From assembly GCA_037039925.1 (NCBI GenBank), contig JAXRKP010000488.1:123501-187500 (forward strand): a DNA stretch of 64,000 bases, written 5' to 3'. Source of the DNA: Doris montereyensis. Its lineage: Eukaryota > Mollusca > Gastropoda > Nudibranchia > Dorididae. Numbering within the stretch: the first letter of the stretch is position 1; each line of letters opens with the position of its first letter. The translations under genes and the position numbers were made by a program. Below, in pieces: positions 24,211 through 37,258 of the stretch. Under the pieces are notes generated by a model. The model did not search any database and had not been told where the DNA came from. It saw only the letters and a program-made list of their open reading frames with translations.

Positions 24211-27179
24211 GACAAAATAATCTCAAATTTTCCAACTTTTGCTGTCCAGAAATTGATTGATTTTTACCTTTTAATAATTAGATTTACAATTATTTTCCTA
24301 GTGTAGAATTTCATTATTTATGATCTGTTGGGTTTTTATTTTATTTTCATGTAAAATGATTGAACGAGTGTTGAGTTTTATATATCATTTTTAAAAGTAC
24401 ATGGTGAACAATGTCATGTATATGTATGATATAGGTACAGTTAACTCCACCTGTAATGAAGCCGGTTGTAATGATCTTCGGATGTATTGATCTTTTCTCC
24501 TGAATGGGGCGTTAAGTGCACAAAATTATTTTCCCTTGTAACTCTTTTGTGTGGAGCCAGAAGCCCTTCTTTAATTATAGTAAAATATGAGGGCAGTGAG
24601 TAACCCACGTCATTATTCATAAATAATAATGTTAAAACAAAAGCAGTATACCTACTGCTACCATTTATACTCTTGTTAATAATCCTTCTAATACTGTAAA
24701 TAAAAAAGCCAACATTTGTGGTGATGATTATTATAATAAAAAGAGAAGTAGAAGGAGAAGGAACAGGATGATCACTGGTAATGATAATAACACAAACTAG
24801 ATCTACAATTAGAAATTATAGAGTAGTAGTACATAACATTCTACATGTTGCTATTTTTATAAGTGGCGCTTTTTACAAGATTAATATATTATCTATTTTC
24901 TTTGTTTGAACTGAGTTAGATTGATGTACGGCCTCACATTTTATGCAAAAGTATTATAGGATTTTTCATTGAGGAAATGCAGCGACACGAAAGTGTTACC
25001 ACAGCCAATCTTGGGAATACCTGAAAAGAGATAAACGCCCTGTAGTTTTACATTTTGATTCATAGTTTTAAAATGTAATTTCATATTTTGTGAAATCTGT
25101 TTTCAATTCTCAAATTCTCTAACAAATTATTAAATGTCTCAACCTTACTAAAAGTTCCAATTTATTATTTTTTTTTCGTGTACTTTTTCTTTCAACTCAT
25201 TCATTTGACAGGAGAACCAAAGACCGTATATTGTTTATGTAAGACATTTCAACTCGGCTGTTTTTGTCCTCGTTGGGGTAAAATCTAAAGCTTACCGTGC
25301 GCGTGAAATCAGCGGCAAGCCTACGCGCTCAGTGAGATTCAGCGACAGTCACTTTCGTTTTTGTTTTCCCCCTGTCCTTTTACACGTGCTTTCAAATGTT
25401 GGTTTGTTACGTGACTGTGAATTACTTTCGTCCTCAACATATATTCCTACATACATCCTTTCTCAGCTGACCCACTTTTCTCTACCACTCCTGCATCTAT
25501 CAAACAATTACTTGTAATGCATCCATATCAGTCTGGTCTACACCCCTTTCTGTCCTCACACTTTCTTTGTTGTCGGTCGTCAGTTGTGATTCTCTTCACA
25601 CGTACATCTTAAACTTACTATTAATACAGTAGGTATTCTACATATAGCCTTGATTCAGTCTTCATAATATCCTAGTTACTTTGTGTCAATGTTTACTTGC
25701 ATCATTAGTAAATCTACGAACCTGTCTGTTTACTAAACGCGTAACAATTTTGACCTCCGTTTTTTTAACATGGATGTGTTGATCGTGGATTATTTAAACC
25801 AAGCTTGTAGCTTGTTGAAGTGATTACCCTTTTCGAGGCTGTATTTCAAACTGATTTTCAGAGGAACCTAAGGAACGATGGCATTCGTCAATACTTCAAA
25901 AAAAAATGCTTAGTCTATCAAATGCCAAGCAGCTCAAAATCTCCGGATTGTGACTGTAGCACACCTACTTATGTGGCCACTTTATACCTTACGACAAGCT
26001 CACCACAAACTTACACTCAGAAATCACGCCATGAAACAAAGACCTCAGAAGAACACAGCAAAAAAATTAAGAAAGTATAGCACAGATAAAACCATGTGTT
26101 GAAAGCCATTTCTTTTGATCCCCGTATTTGAAACCAGACCGAATAGTTTGTAAGTGGTAAATGTTAGTATTGGTTTGTTTGCCTGCTTTTGTCTAGACAT
26201 TTAATGATTCTTTGTTTCCTGATTGTCTTGTCTTATACTTTACTTTCTTTGTGTTCCCTGTTTCTTATGGTTGTCTTTTTTTTATTAATATTTAAGAGCT
26301 TATGCTTTTTTCACCTGATGATGACTGTTTTACAATCTTTGTCATTGTTTTAAAACACAAGCATGGCATGATTTTATTGTGAAGCATGTTATTGTTTACG
26401 GCATTGGTGACGAGTAACAATTAATTTGACATAGAATAGATAAATTACGGCTCAATTTTCTCCATTTAGATTGTATTTAAATAAGCCGTTTTTAGTTTTA
26501 CAATACAAAAATTCCTGTTTGTGCTATAGGTGGGACACGTCTCTTTTCGTTGTATAGACGCGGCACAGCACAGCAGGTGAAGAGGGAAGAAAGGCAATGT
26601 GGACTCTCTTCATCCATTTTATCAGCTCGCTAGTGAAACGTCTTATAATATACATTGTTTGAGAGAACATCTTCATCCAGAACTAGAACCTAATATAAAT
26701 AGATCTAGACACAGGGAGATACAACATATTTTATTACAAGAGTGATATAAAAACCTCAATTATTATTTAGAGTATAATAATATGGCAACACAAGAATAAG
26801 TAGCTCTAGCGTTCTGCTTTCCGGCTGGCACTGGCAAGAATAAGTCGTGAAATGACACTCATAGGATGTCAAAGATGCCATAGCAACTTTATTCCTACAA
26901 TTTTATGATGTATATCTAAATTAATCGAGTCATGTATGTTGATTCACATGTAAAGATAGGTAATATTTAAATGTTAAAGTCAGCGCGACGTCTTCTCCTG
27001 TCACTATACAATGAATAGCACTAGTACAAAAGAGTTACACTGATCTGGGATATCACGCAATGCATCATAGGACAGATTGGCAGGAGGAGCTAAACGCCTC
27101 ATTGACACCACTGTCATTAAACCTCTATGAAAATTATGCAGTTCTCAATCTGAATAATACATTGTAGAAATCAATAATG

Positions 27180-27640
27180 ATGAAATTACAACGGACAGTT
27201 TATAGACGTATCATCGAGGTGATTCCAGTCAATGGTGGTACGGATGAAGAAAGAATTTCTGTGTAAGTGTTTGCATGGGATGTTGGTATTGTGTAGCAAT
27301 TTGTGCTGTTTGTGACCTATGTCTATTTGTGACCTATGTCTATTTGTAATGTTATATTCGTTGTGTGGTTTTCGAATTTTTGTGGTTTGCAGATGCACTT
27401 GGGACTAGGAATTTCTCTGGGGGAATTGATGGAGTCCTTCCTCTGACAATTTTGAACATGAAGTCTAGTCTGAGCTGTTTTCTTTGAGGTCTTGATCTTG
27501 GAGCATTTATGAAATGCAGTCTGGTGTTCTTGAGCTGTAATCTCCGGTGATGAAACGAACTGCCTGTGGGAATCATTTCTTATGCTTATTACCTCATTGA
27601 AATGATTCGGGCATTTGTTTACTTGTGTCAAAGCATTAGG
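27180..27640 (-). pseudogene. LINE reverse-transcriptase C-terminal relic (CR1/Jockey-like)
   Basis: Two overlapping minus frames carry pieces of a LINE ORF2 end: RPQRKQLRLDFMFKIVRG, then HRNSFFIRTTIDWNHLDD. The NSFFxRTxxDWNxL motif is the usual extreme C-terminus of CR1/Jockey-type LINE proteins. A frameshift near 27350 separates the two parts. The catalytic domain is not seen. It is a different family from the three LINE-1f copies. Confidence 0.65.
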
Positions 27641-28282
27641 GACTGGGTAAACTGAATGTATCTATACACATAGTGTGTAAAAGGGGTGGAGGTTTGTGAG
27701 GGTTGATAGATGGGAGCAATGAATGCGACTTACAATGTTTGCAAGACTCAGTAATTATAATCAATCCTGTTAATTTCATTGTGCATTTGTCATTCTGGGA
27801 AGGGCTGTCATCAGGACAAAGCTTTAAGTTTAAGGAGTGATGATTTAGAGAAGATATGTACTAAACAACTTTGTTCCTGAGATGAGTGAATGCACAGTAA
27901 CTTAGCCTTTGTTATGATATGAATGTCAAGGGAATGAACTGTTCCATTCAGTAATGCAATAAAAAAAGTTTTGTCCCATTTGTGGTAAAATTGCCTTTTC
28001 AGGACCGCCCCTCCCCTCCCCATTGGTGAGCACTGTGTTGTGATTTTGTCTTAAAAAATATTAAAAATATTATTTCAGACTGTAACGGGTCAAGCTGTAT
28101 ATTGGTCATTGTATTTGTACCTTTGGGAAATTTGCTTTCCTGGGTTATTTCAGTGGAGTAAATTTCATGTCATTGTCATTTACTATTCGCATTCTGAGAA
28201 ATTGTTGATAATCTTTATGATCTTTATGCATTTTCTTTGTTCACAATAAAGATCTATATCTCCTTTGTTTTCAAATCTAAAG

Positions 28283-31200
28283 AGCGACGGAAAATCTTCA
28301 CCCGAAAAGTGATGCAAAAGCTGTATAATTACACAGATGAAAAGCATGCCTCTGACAATTATGCCAAGAACAAAGCCTCAAATGATGTTGATGATGGTGG
28401 AAATAATGATGGTGATGAAATTGTGCAAACTGTTTTCCCGAGTAATACAAATTGTAAATTAAAACTGACTAGATCAGAACATTCAAGTGTATACTCTTCA
28501 AGTACAAGTGGAATGGATTTCAACAATCCGAAGACAGGCCAAAAGAAGACTGTAACTAGCACTTTGTACAGTGACAAGCTTTCTCCATACCTCACTGATG
28601 ATGAAGATTCAGGTAAAACATGTAGCTTGCTGACTTGAATGTTGAATGAGGAAACAAAACTAATTTATGCATGGCTTTAGTTTAAGTTTAACTGCTGGAT
28701 GACACGTATTATTACTGTCTATTAATTATTTGCTTTTTATTTGTTATTTTGAGTCATAGAAATGAAGGAAAATACTAAAACTCTTCCATCATGAAGTGAT
28801 CTTTACTAAACGAAGGAAGGAAAGAAAGTAGTCTTAAGTAACGTCTCCTTTTCTTCTGATTGGATAACAAGATCAGCATATAATTTTTTATTTTATCCAT
28901 AGGCTTTTTGTTACTGTTACTGAATCCAGAGATTTTGATAAAAGCTGTGGTTTGAAAGTCATCTAGGTACACTCAGTCGTTTGAATCTTTTATAATACAT
29001 GAAATAAACAAATTTTCAATTCACTTTTGTGCTTTATTATTGAATAATGGCAAACTTGACGTTGCATGTTCCAGGGTCACTAGTTATTCCGGAATGAAAT
29101 AGAAGGAATTTTTCTTTGACGTATGGGAACAAAAAGAAGTCAAAGAGTGCTAAGTCGGGAGAATAGGGAGATGGGTAAAAATTTTAATGTTGTTTTTGGG
29201 CAAGGACTGCACCATCGTAATGACTGTCTGAGCACTGGCATTGTCATAGTGCCATAACAAGCCCCTAGTGCATGTCTTTGGACGGCGTTGTCTTTACTTC
29301 TCTAAAACTGTCAGTATACAGTGGTTTACATACCAATCTGAACTGACTGTGCACCTGTCTTGGAGGGTTACCATAAATTTGTGGTCTTTTGAACTGAAGA
29401 AAATGGCTATCATTTGCTTTCCAACGCTTTGGGATCTTTTGAATTTCAGAGAAGGGGTCTCATCAGGAAAGAGCCGTACTGTAGATTGGCCTCTCGTTTC
29501 AGGGCCATACATATAAACCCATGTTTCACCACCAGTCATGATGTTTTCAATGTTTCTAGATCGACCTTCATCAAATCGTTGAAGCAGAGTGGAGCAAAAT
29601 TCAACCCTGTGTTGTTTTTGTTCAGCGGTGATTTGACGTGACACTCCATCGAAATGACACCTTGCGGAGCTTTAGGCATCCATGCAGTATCTTCCAGGCA
29701 CTATGTGATGAAAGCTTTATCAAATTAATCATGCATTCTCCATCATAGTTTTTGTGACAGACACTAACTTTTCAGTAACAGCACCTAGATTGACGAGTTT
29801 TGGACCAAAATGTTGATTTTCTGTTCTTTATATATTCAGGTAGAATGATCATTTATCTAGTATTTTGTAGGTGAGGGTAGATAAAAACAGTCAAAATTTT
29901 GACGTAAATTACCCTAATACTGACTGAGAAGATGGCACTGAAAACTGTGTAACCGGGGCCAGCTATCTGGTGACATGGCCTATGGATATGCCCCCTCGCC
30001 GAGTTGGTCCAGTGCTGAGTGATGTAAACGGTGGAGGTCAAATGTGTGGGCGATGAGTTTGTAAACACGTGCACAAGTATAGGAATAGAGGAATAAAAAA
30101 AAAACTGGTCATTATGACATCTGTTTTCATAATCGTTCACATCTAAACCTAGATTTATAATCCTCTTTGCATTAGTAACAATGCCAGAGACTGTCAAAAG
30201 GGTAAGGGGGCTGCTACATAAGGGCAACCCGTCTAAAGTGTCTTTTTGTGTTATTTTCTTTTGATTTCTTTGTTCGCATTTTTCTCGAAATGTATTTTTT
30301 CCCTACTAAAATTCTATCTCTTCCGTCATTTATGGGCCGATGTGTATAATATTTGGCACACAGGTTCTTCTTGTCAATGTTAATAGAATGACGTCGTTTT
30401 AAAAAAAAATCTTGTTTACTTTTTGAGAAAATTTTTTTTGGGGGTGATAAAAATGCCATTTTTGCATATAGAGATCTAAACGATATATGTTATTTTCAAC
30501 AAAAAAAATTTGAGAAATTTTGTGTGTGATAAAAATGCCATTTTTGCATAGATCTATAAACTGTATATATATTATTTTCAAAAATTCATAAAAAAAAACC
30601 CAACTATCCAAAATATCTATAAAAAAAACCCGACAACACTCTTAAGGTATCGAATGGGAAATAACGATTTGCACAGGTTTTGAGTGATTTTATTTATAAC
30701 TAAGAGAGAAGATAAATTTTGAAAATTGGGTCGAATCCAAGATGGCGACCGTTTCCTTGGCAACCAAGGACGCTTCAAACCTTTCAATGACATAGGATGA
30801 CTATATTTTGATAGTTACTCATATATATACTGAAAGCAAAAACCTTAACTCGAAAGCAAAAAAAATCAAGCTCCATTGTTGTTATCATAGCGGTTGTGAT
30901 ATGATGTCAAACATTCATCTATTTTATGCACCATAGTACACTCAAACCTCGATATACCACCAACTGTTGTGCCAGTGGTAACTTGGCGTTATAAAGGGAA
31001 GGTGTTATAGCAAAAAGGGGATGATGATGTACAGTGGCGATACAATGAGTTGTACTTTACAATAGTTATTAAGAAACGTTAATGCCAAATCATTGACAGA
31101 TGGCAGTGTAGCGAGTTATTTCATGGTTTTTGTAAAGTGTCAGAACTGTACCAAGTTGAAAAGCTAACGATAAGCGAGAATAGCTATAAACGCTGGGGGA

Positions 31201-32284
31201 TGGAATTACGAGGTTTGAGTGTAAGCTCATAGGAATGCTTTATGTGGTGTAAAACAGTCATGGATCTAGTTTTACTGCTCCTTCAACCCGATTATAGAAA
31301 TTTAAATAGTGACCCTGCTAGTTGATATAGATTAGGTTTGCTTTACGTTAATGTATACATTTGTGTATATAACAGGGTATCTCTCATGAAATGAAAGAAT
31401 CCATGAGTCCTATAAGGGTGTATCTTGTTTTGATTTTTGAAAACTTGGCAGCTATTTATATTAGATTTCCGCTGTCTGATCTGACCTTCCATCATGACTC
31501 TTTACTTCATTAGCTTTTTATCTGATCCCACAACTTCCATTCAAAAAGACAAATCTATCCTCTGCTTTTTTAAAGGGATAACCAGATGTGAGATTCCTGT
31601 ATTAAATGAGTTTTGTTGTTGAGTAAAAGGGTTCTCATCGACTGTGATATATTCTGTTTATTTTGATTATTCCACTGATTTCACTGGCATCTCCTTCTTC
31701 TGCTTCCATAATAAATGTGTTATAATAATATACAAAATCCCTCCTGAATATAGAGCACAAAACGCTGAATACTTAATCAATGGTAGCTATATGGGTATGA
31801 TGTTACTGTTAAGGAATGTTATTTATGGTTTCCTGAACGAGATTGAAGTATTTGAAATGATTTATATTTAAGTCATGCTCAGATTTTGGAGAGCACTGAC
31901 ACTATATAACTCTCTTTAACAAGAAGATATTTAACAAGACGTTTTTAAATACAATGTACAATTAATTAATAATGTCATTGAAGATGTATCAGAACATGTT
32001 TTATGTTTTCTATTTGACAGAAGAGAATGGCACAAGGAAAAAGCGAAAAAGACGTCACCGTCTCACGAAGTACTCCCAGCGTCAGTAACAACAGATCATC
32101 ATCTTCCTCATCAGCATCTTCAAAGATTCAAAAATCAAGCACTCAAACAGCAGCTCTTCAACTGTCTCGAAATCAGAGGAGGAAGTTGAAGAGAAAAAAG
32201 CGAGAAAAGAGGATTAAAATTGATGCAAATAAGAATAAGAGTGTAGCTTACAGTTACACTTTTAAACCAAAGAATCAATTCTGA
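28283..32284 (+). CDS. ERICH1: ERICH1-like protein, two exons
   Basis: Exon A 28283-28612 encodes a basic start (KIFTRKVMQKLYNYT) followed by acidic and Ser/Thr-rich sequence ending DDEDS. Exon B 32021-32284 encodes RKKRKRRHR in one frame and, in the next frame, a Ser-rich stretch, LSRNQRRKLKRKKREKRIK and VAYSYTFKP. This order matches ERICH1 of vertebrates as I recall it: a VEKVLQRLF block near the N-terminus, a basic SKNKKRKLKKK block, then a short aromatic motif. Exon A ends in phase 1, which fits the first frame of exon B but not the second, so a one-base shift lies around 32060-32090. The start-codon exon is not found. The reading frame ends right after FKPKNQF, far short of the vertebrate C-terminal domain, so the 3' part is missing or on unseen exons. 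Confidence 0.5.
29045..29735 (-). pseudogene. mariner transposase relic
   Basis: Minus-strand ORF 29294-29644 reads EQKQHRVEFC, LQRFDEGRS, TGGETWVYMYGPETRGQSTV, KFKRSQSVGKQMIA, DRCTVSSDWYVNHC, typical of mariner/SETMAR-type transposases. Downstream fragments encode LLWHYDNASAQT and, in another frame, YSPDLALFDFFLFPYVKEK, covering the second and third catalytic regions. The first catalytic Asp (canonical TGDETW) is Gly here, and frameshifts separate the parts. It is an inactive copy inside the intron of the ERICH1-like gene. Terminal repeats were not identified. Confidence 0.85.
30443..30595. repeat. Tandem pair of about 85 bp with hairpin
   Basis: Two imperfect units, at 30443-30510 and 30528-30595. 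Each begins TGATAAAAATGCCATTTTTG and continues to a GATCTA..AC..TATAT..TATTTTCA end. AAAAATGCCATTTTT can form a 7-bp stem with a single-base loop in each unit. Confidence 0.75.
30939..31221. mobile_element. MITE-1 (pogo/Tigger-like) copy, TA-flanked
   Basis: Terminal inverted repeats CACTCAAACCTCGATATA (left) and ACGAGGTTTGAGTG (right), flanked by TA on both sides (30937-30938 and 31222-31223). The internal sequence is shared with the copies at 16149 and 58443. It is 283 bp with no ORF. The terminal sequence and TA target resemble pogo/Tigger-type elements. Confidence 0.8.
31224..32020 (+). other. Intron, nothing further recognised
   Basis: Unique-looking AT-rich sequence between the MITE and exon B of the ERICH1-like gene. 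Confidence 0.5.
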
Positions 32285-35063
32285 GGATGCTGCTGCATAC
32301 TGCATGTGAGAGAGTAGAATCTCCTCCTTTCTTTCCTTCATGCTTTGAGTTTTCAACTTGATGTGGGAAATTCCTACGGGGTTTAATTTCCAGTCTTTCA
32401 TTTTCTTTTATTGAAACACTGAAAAGCTTTGGTAATCCCAACAAAAACTCTCAACACAACTCAGTAATCTAAATGTTCAGATAGCTAGATCCAAATTTTT
32501 GACGCGGCTAGACTTGAATTTTACTCTGATCTTAGTTTGATTAAGAAAAAGTACATTTAATGAGACCAGCAAGCTGTGTTGAGACTTTTGTCATTTTGCG
32601 CAGTAATCAAAAAGTCACAGTGCAATGGTTACAGGTATTGAGTGAGAGATTGGTATAGCAATTCTTTGGGTCGCTGTTTAAAAAAAGGTTGTTGGTGTGT
32701 TATGGATTTAGTTAAACCTTATCAAACCAACCGCTTACTTTTGTTATTTGACTTAATTTCCGTCAAATTATTCTGGTTTGACTCAAACCATTCATCGTTT
32801 ATTGAATGTTTTTGAAAAGTTAAAATAATTTTTCTGTTTTCCTCAACAAAGTCATGAATTCACGTTCAAGTTAGAGAACATGTATGGTGCATATCTGTTT
32901 ATCATTGATATCTTTAAGCTTTTCTTTCATTTCTGAATTGGTCCCTGTTGTCTCCAGTCATCTATTTCAGAATCTTATTTAGAATAGAATGAATGTATAC
33001 AAATGAATGTGAGTGTGAGTTTTAAAAATCAGTTTCTGAGTTATGGTATTAGTATATCAATGGTGTTTGGCACAAACCGGCCAAGTCCAAAATTTCCAAT
33101 TGTAAGAAAAATAACTATTCATCTTAACAGAAACTAAAGCTGTACTGTGTATAAATAGCAGATGACATTATCTTATAGAAATGCTTCAAAACTATATTTG
33201 ATCAAACCAGCTAAGTTGAGCTTTCGTTTTTCATATCAGTACAAAACAGCCAAGTCAATTTTCAACTGAATGTGTCAGCCAAGGTACAAATGGTTGAGTG
33301 CTTTGATTTCTTCTGTCTCAAAACAGCCAACTCCAAGAAGTTGTAATAAATTAATTTCATGTAAAAACATAATTAGCCCATTGGAACAAACATCCCATCC
33401 ATCTCATGCGTGCAAAATGTTATGATTTAAAACCGGTTTCCAAAAGAATTATTCAGTTTTTTGTCTCCTATAAAATTATTGTTTTTTGACCTGGTCGGCT
33501 TGTGCGACACCATCGATATGTATTTGATTTTTGTGAATTAACATCTGCAACTTCAATCGACAATTTATACTGGACTTTATGGTTGGACTGATCAACACAT
33601 GCAACTTACTTTTTCTATGTTATTGCAATTCAATAAATGCTCCTGAAGCTCTTTGAGAATTTTTAGTTTTCATGGTTAATTCAATAATTAGACAGAAAAT
33701 GTTTTTGACAATCCTCCTTTGCATATTTTATGATTTGGCCATCTATGCTTGCCGCCCCCTCTCCCTATAAGATGATCCCAGGTTCTGTAAGTAGAAAGAT
33801 AATATGTTTGACAACTGTTCTTTTTCAGTGTATGACATTGAAGACTCATTTTACAGCCACAGAGACATTACTACCCCTTCCCCAAAGTGATGCAAGTGGG
33901 TAGAAGTAGAATCTAGTTTGGCTTGGTCACAGATAACATTAACAGAGTCAAACACACACCACACACAGCGATCAATGCCATATGTGTAGTCTTAGTACTC
34001 TTATACTTACAAAATGACACAAGGCTTCTTCTTTATAAGAATGACAGTCGTGAAATACACGTTTGTCGTCCACTGTTCAGGCCTAGGTCAGCCAAATGAC
34101 GAGTAGCTTGGCAGGGCTTTGATATGGTCCAATTTGAGTGGCAAAAGTTAGGCTTCACAGCAGCGAAATAACCTAGGCTAACTTATTTTGGGTTAGAAGT
34201 GTTTCTACATGTTTTTTTTCTAGACTACATAAGAGACTGCGATCCTAAAAATGTATTTATATATATAATTCTGTCTGCTGTTCTTTGTTTGTCTAAGGCT
34301 CTGTTGCCAGGTCACTAAGATTAAGAATAACCATATTTTGCATGTAGGTTCTATTCTAAATGATCCCAAGGATGTCTTATTTATAGGAATTTGTCTACCA
34401 GAAGTGATGTTTAATTAATGAAAATTTCATTGTTTCCCTGTCTGAGTAGAATTTGGATTCACCATTTTATGCAGGTTTCTAAATTAAAAAGTTGGAAAAG
34501 TAAATCCACCGCTCACGCCTACCTACGTAGCCTGTCTTGATCTAAGAATCGTGCTTGGCATTACCCAGGGTTTAAAATGCTTGTATAATATTACAATACT
34601 ACAACAGCCTTTACACAAACAGTAGCTCTACAAGCCTACATTGTCTTGTAATGTCAGTGATTGTTTTCCTTCTATTAGATTAGTCAAATATTGATTATCT
34701 CCCTCATAGTAATAATACATGTACTGAAAACAAGTATTTTCATTATAGCACCATTCCCTTATAATGTCAAGTTACCACTAGCTCAACAGTTGGCGGTATA
34801 ACAAGGTTTAAGATGAAAATGTTCTTTTGTGAATAAAGAATTTGTCTAAATGTTTTGAGGAGACATTCCTATTTTATTATTTATGGTTCAAATTAATGTA
34901 AATTCTAAGGTTAGTGACAAATACAAGTTTACATGACTGTTTAAATTTATTTTGCCTCTTTGCTATTTTATAGATCTACGTGCATTCTGATATAATATAG
35001 AAGTAGAAGAGTTAACATGTGTCAAATAAAGGGGTGTTGAACAACCAATTGTTTAGAACTATA
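32285..35063. other. Intergenic, AT-rich, MITE-1 fragments
   Basis: No coding region supported. MITE-1-like pieces lie at 33862-34025 (CCCTTCCCCAAAGTGATGCA...) and 34735-34815 (CAACAGTTGGCGGTATAACA). They may be the two halves of one copy split by later sequence. Between 33070 and 33350 a short motif close to AAACAGCCAAGTC recurs about five times at irregular 50-70 base spacing. Confidence 0.5.
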
Positions 35064-35569
35064 CAGTAGTTGCTGAATAATTACAGGCTGTATAGGAGAA
35101 GAGAAAAGCGTGCAATTATGCATACCATGCAGTTATGGGAGGGTACCCAAGTAACTCCTGTGAGTAAATTTGTATCGGCTACCCCGTCAGTCAGTTCACA
35201 TCCACCAATTATAATTTCAATTGCAATCATTCTGCGTGTTGGCGACACACGGGCAGTCTAAAGGCCCTCACACTAGGGTCCTGAAACATGCTGATGAGCG
35301 TGCATCGCTGTAGGCTGCAAGGTGATGACATCAAAGTTTACACCTACATACGTATGCCAAGGATTTTCAGTCCTTTTTTTGGCTTGCTTCTAATGTGTAG
35401 AGAGGGCGAATTATTTCACAAATGTTGTCACAGTTTTGTAGTTTTGAACATGCTATTTTGCAGATCCAGCATGCAATTATGGATACTTATTATATAGAAA
35501 TAATTGTCTGCGTGCAGATGGGTAAACCAGATAGTTATGCTGCGTGCAGTTATCCAGGGACAACTGCAG
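35064..35569. mobile_element. MITE-2, long copy
   Basis: Starts CAGTAGTTGCTGAATAATTA and ends with the near-complement TTATCCAGGGACAACTGCAG, next to TA on both sides (35062-35063, 35570-35571). About 506 bp with no transposase. Confidence 0.6.
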
Positions 35570-36044
35570 TACAATATCAAGTGTTTTAGTCTTTATATTT
35601 CATACACATATTTGGAGCCAAATGGACATTTTCAGCCTGTTATTCTTTGTTTGTTTTTCTCACAGGAAATTCAGTGCCAATGTAAGGAATGAACAAGTCA
35701 CATATTTTTTACATTTATCAGTTAGGCATATTGGTAATTTATACATATATTTATGCTATAACTTGGACAATTTGTCAATCTCATACCTTTACTTCCTTTT
35801 ACATGCAATTTCATGAAATGAGAGAATTAACACCCTACCCTTTGATTTTAGCAGTGATAAGCCAGTGCAGAAGAAACAAAGATAATGCTTCTAATACACT
35901 GATAACACATTTGAAAGCTTAATATTATAGATTTGATGTGCACTACATGACATATCCCTGTCCTTTCTACAACCTTCATATTAGGGGTACAGGCTGCTTA
36001 AGTCATAATAATGTGGGATATACAGGTTCCATTCCAGGCTTATC

Positions 36045-36385
36045 GTGATTCAGTGGAGTTGTAGTGAAACTGCAGTGTTGTGAGTTTGTAATCACAACGC
36101 TGGTTCAAAACCCCACAGCTGGTACAGGTGGGTCCTCCCCCCCCCCCCCCCCCAACATTGTACTCCTGGGAAAGGTACTTCACTCTACTTTTCACACTTG
36201 ACTGGGTGTGAATGAGTACCCAGTTATAAGTAGAGAAATATCTTGTCAGAGTGTAGGTACCTAGTGCACAACAGGCTGCTGTACTGTATGCCCCCCAAGG
36301 AGTTGAGGATTCTGAATGAAATGGCATGTTGGGGAATAAATACAATTGGTGAGCCTTATCAAAATATTTGCCTTGATTAAGTTGA
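36045..36385 (+). mobile_element. SINE-C copy, forward
   Basis: Forward copy with a tRNA-like head (B-box GCTGGTTCAAAACCCC near 36100-36115), a poly-C run (36137-36153), a GGTACTTCACTCTACTTTTC block and a GGGAATAAATACAATTGGTG tail. Confidence 0.8.
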
Positions 36386-36522
36386 AGTTGAATTACTGAT
36401 TTTCTAAAGGAAAGGCTACAGCCTAATTTTGGATTGCCACGATCTTGTACCTACTGTTATTAAAAAAGTGAAAAAGGGTGCAAGTTTTCTGTTCATAGAC
36501 TGTGTGTGAAGATCCTTTAGTA

Positions 36523-36696
36523 CAGTAGTTGCTGGATATGTGCACGCCTTTAGGCACAGGAAGAAGTGTGCTTTTATACGTACTGTGTGTTCATGAAAAC
36601 ACTTTTATTATATAGTAACAATTCGGTCAGCAGATGTATGTGTGTGTTTGTACAGAGTGTGCTTATATGAAGTGTGCTGTTATCCAGTGACTACTG
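36523..36696. mobile_element. MITE-2, short copy, TA-flanked
   Basis: Inverted termini CAGTAGTTGCTGGATATGTG and CACTGGATAACAGCAC (complement of the right end, ending GACTACTG), with TA at 36521-36522 and 36697-36698. It is 174 bp and non-coding. Confidence 0.75.
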
Positions 36697-37184
36697 TAAT
36701 TTGAAAGGATGTAAAAGTAACCAACTAGGCCCACTAACTCAGCTGTGTAGATTTTCATGCCCTTCCATTTTTGCTATAATTTATTTTGACTCATAGACTC
36801 TCATTGTCAATACTGTTATGTTTAAAAAATATACTTGAGTTATGAGCAATGATTAAATGTACAATTGTAATTTAAATATGGCTATGACTGATTTGTTATT
36901 GCTGTTCTGAATAAATAGTTTTGGTCAAAGCAAACAAGTGTTTTGCTTTTCCTCACTGATCATATTATGATTTTTCTTTAAATACCAAATACTGCTCAAT
37001 CCTTATATGATAAGGAAGGGGAGTGTCTTTATGTATGTACATCCTTTACATATGAAACTGAACACATAAAAGGCTATTCACCTGACACATAATCCAACAA
37101 ACATTCTGCAGATATTGCCAAAAGTAGCACTAGTATTAGTAATATCCAATCCAAACAAATGCTTTTGTGGAAAATTTTATAAGA

Positions 37185-37190
37185 TTTATT
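37185..37190 (-). terminator. FAM32A polyadenylation signal
   Basis: AATAAA on the minus strand (TTTATT on plus) about 70 bases past the FAM32A stop codon. Confidence 0.6.
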
Positions 37191-37258
37191 TACACAATGA
37201 TGATTAATGAATGACTGAGTGAATAAAGGATAAAATCCTGGGGATGATAGCCACCGCC

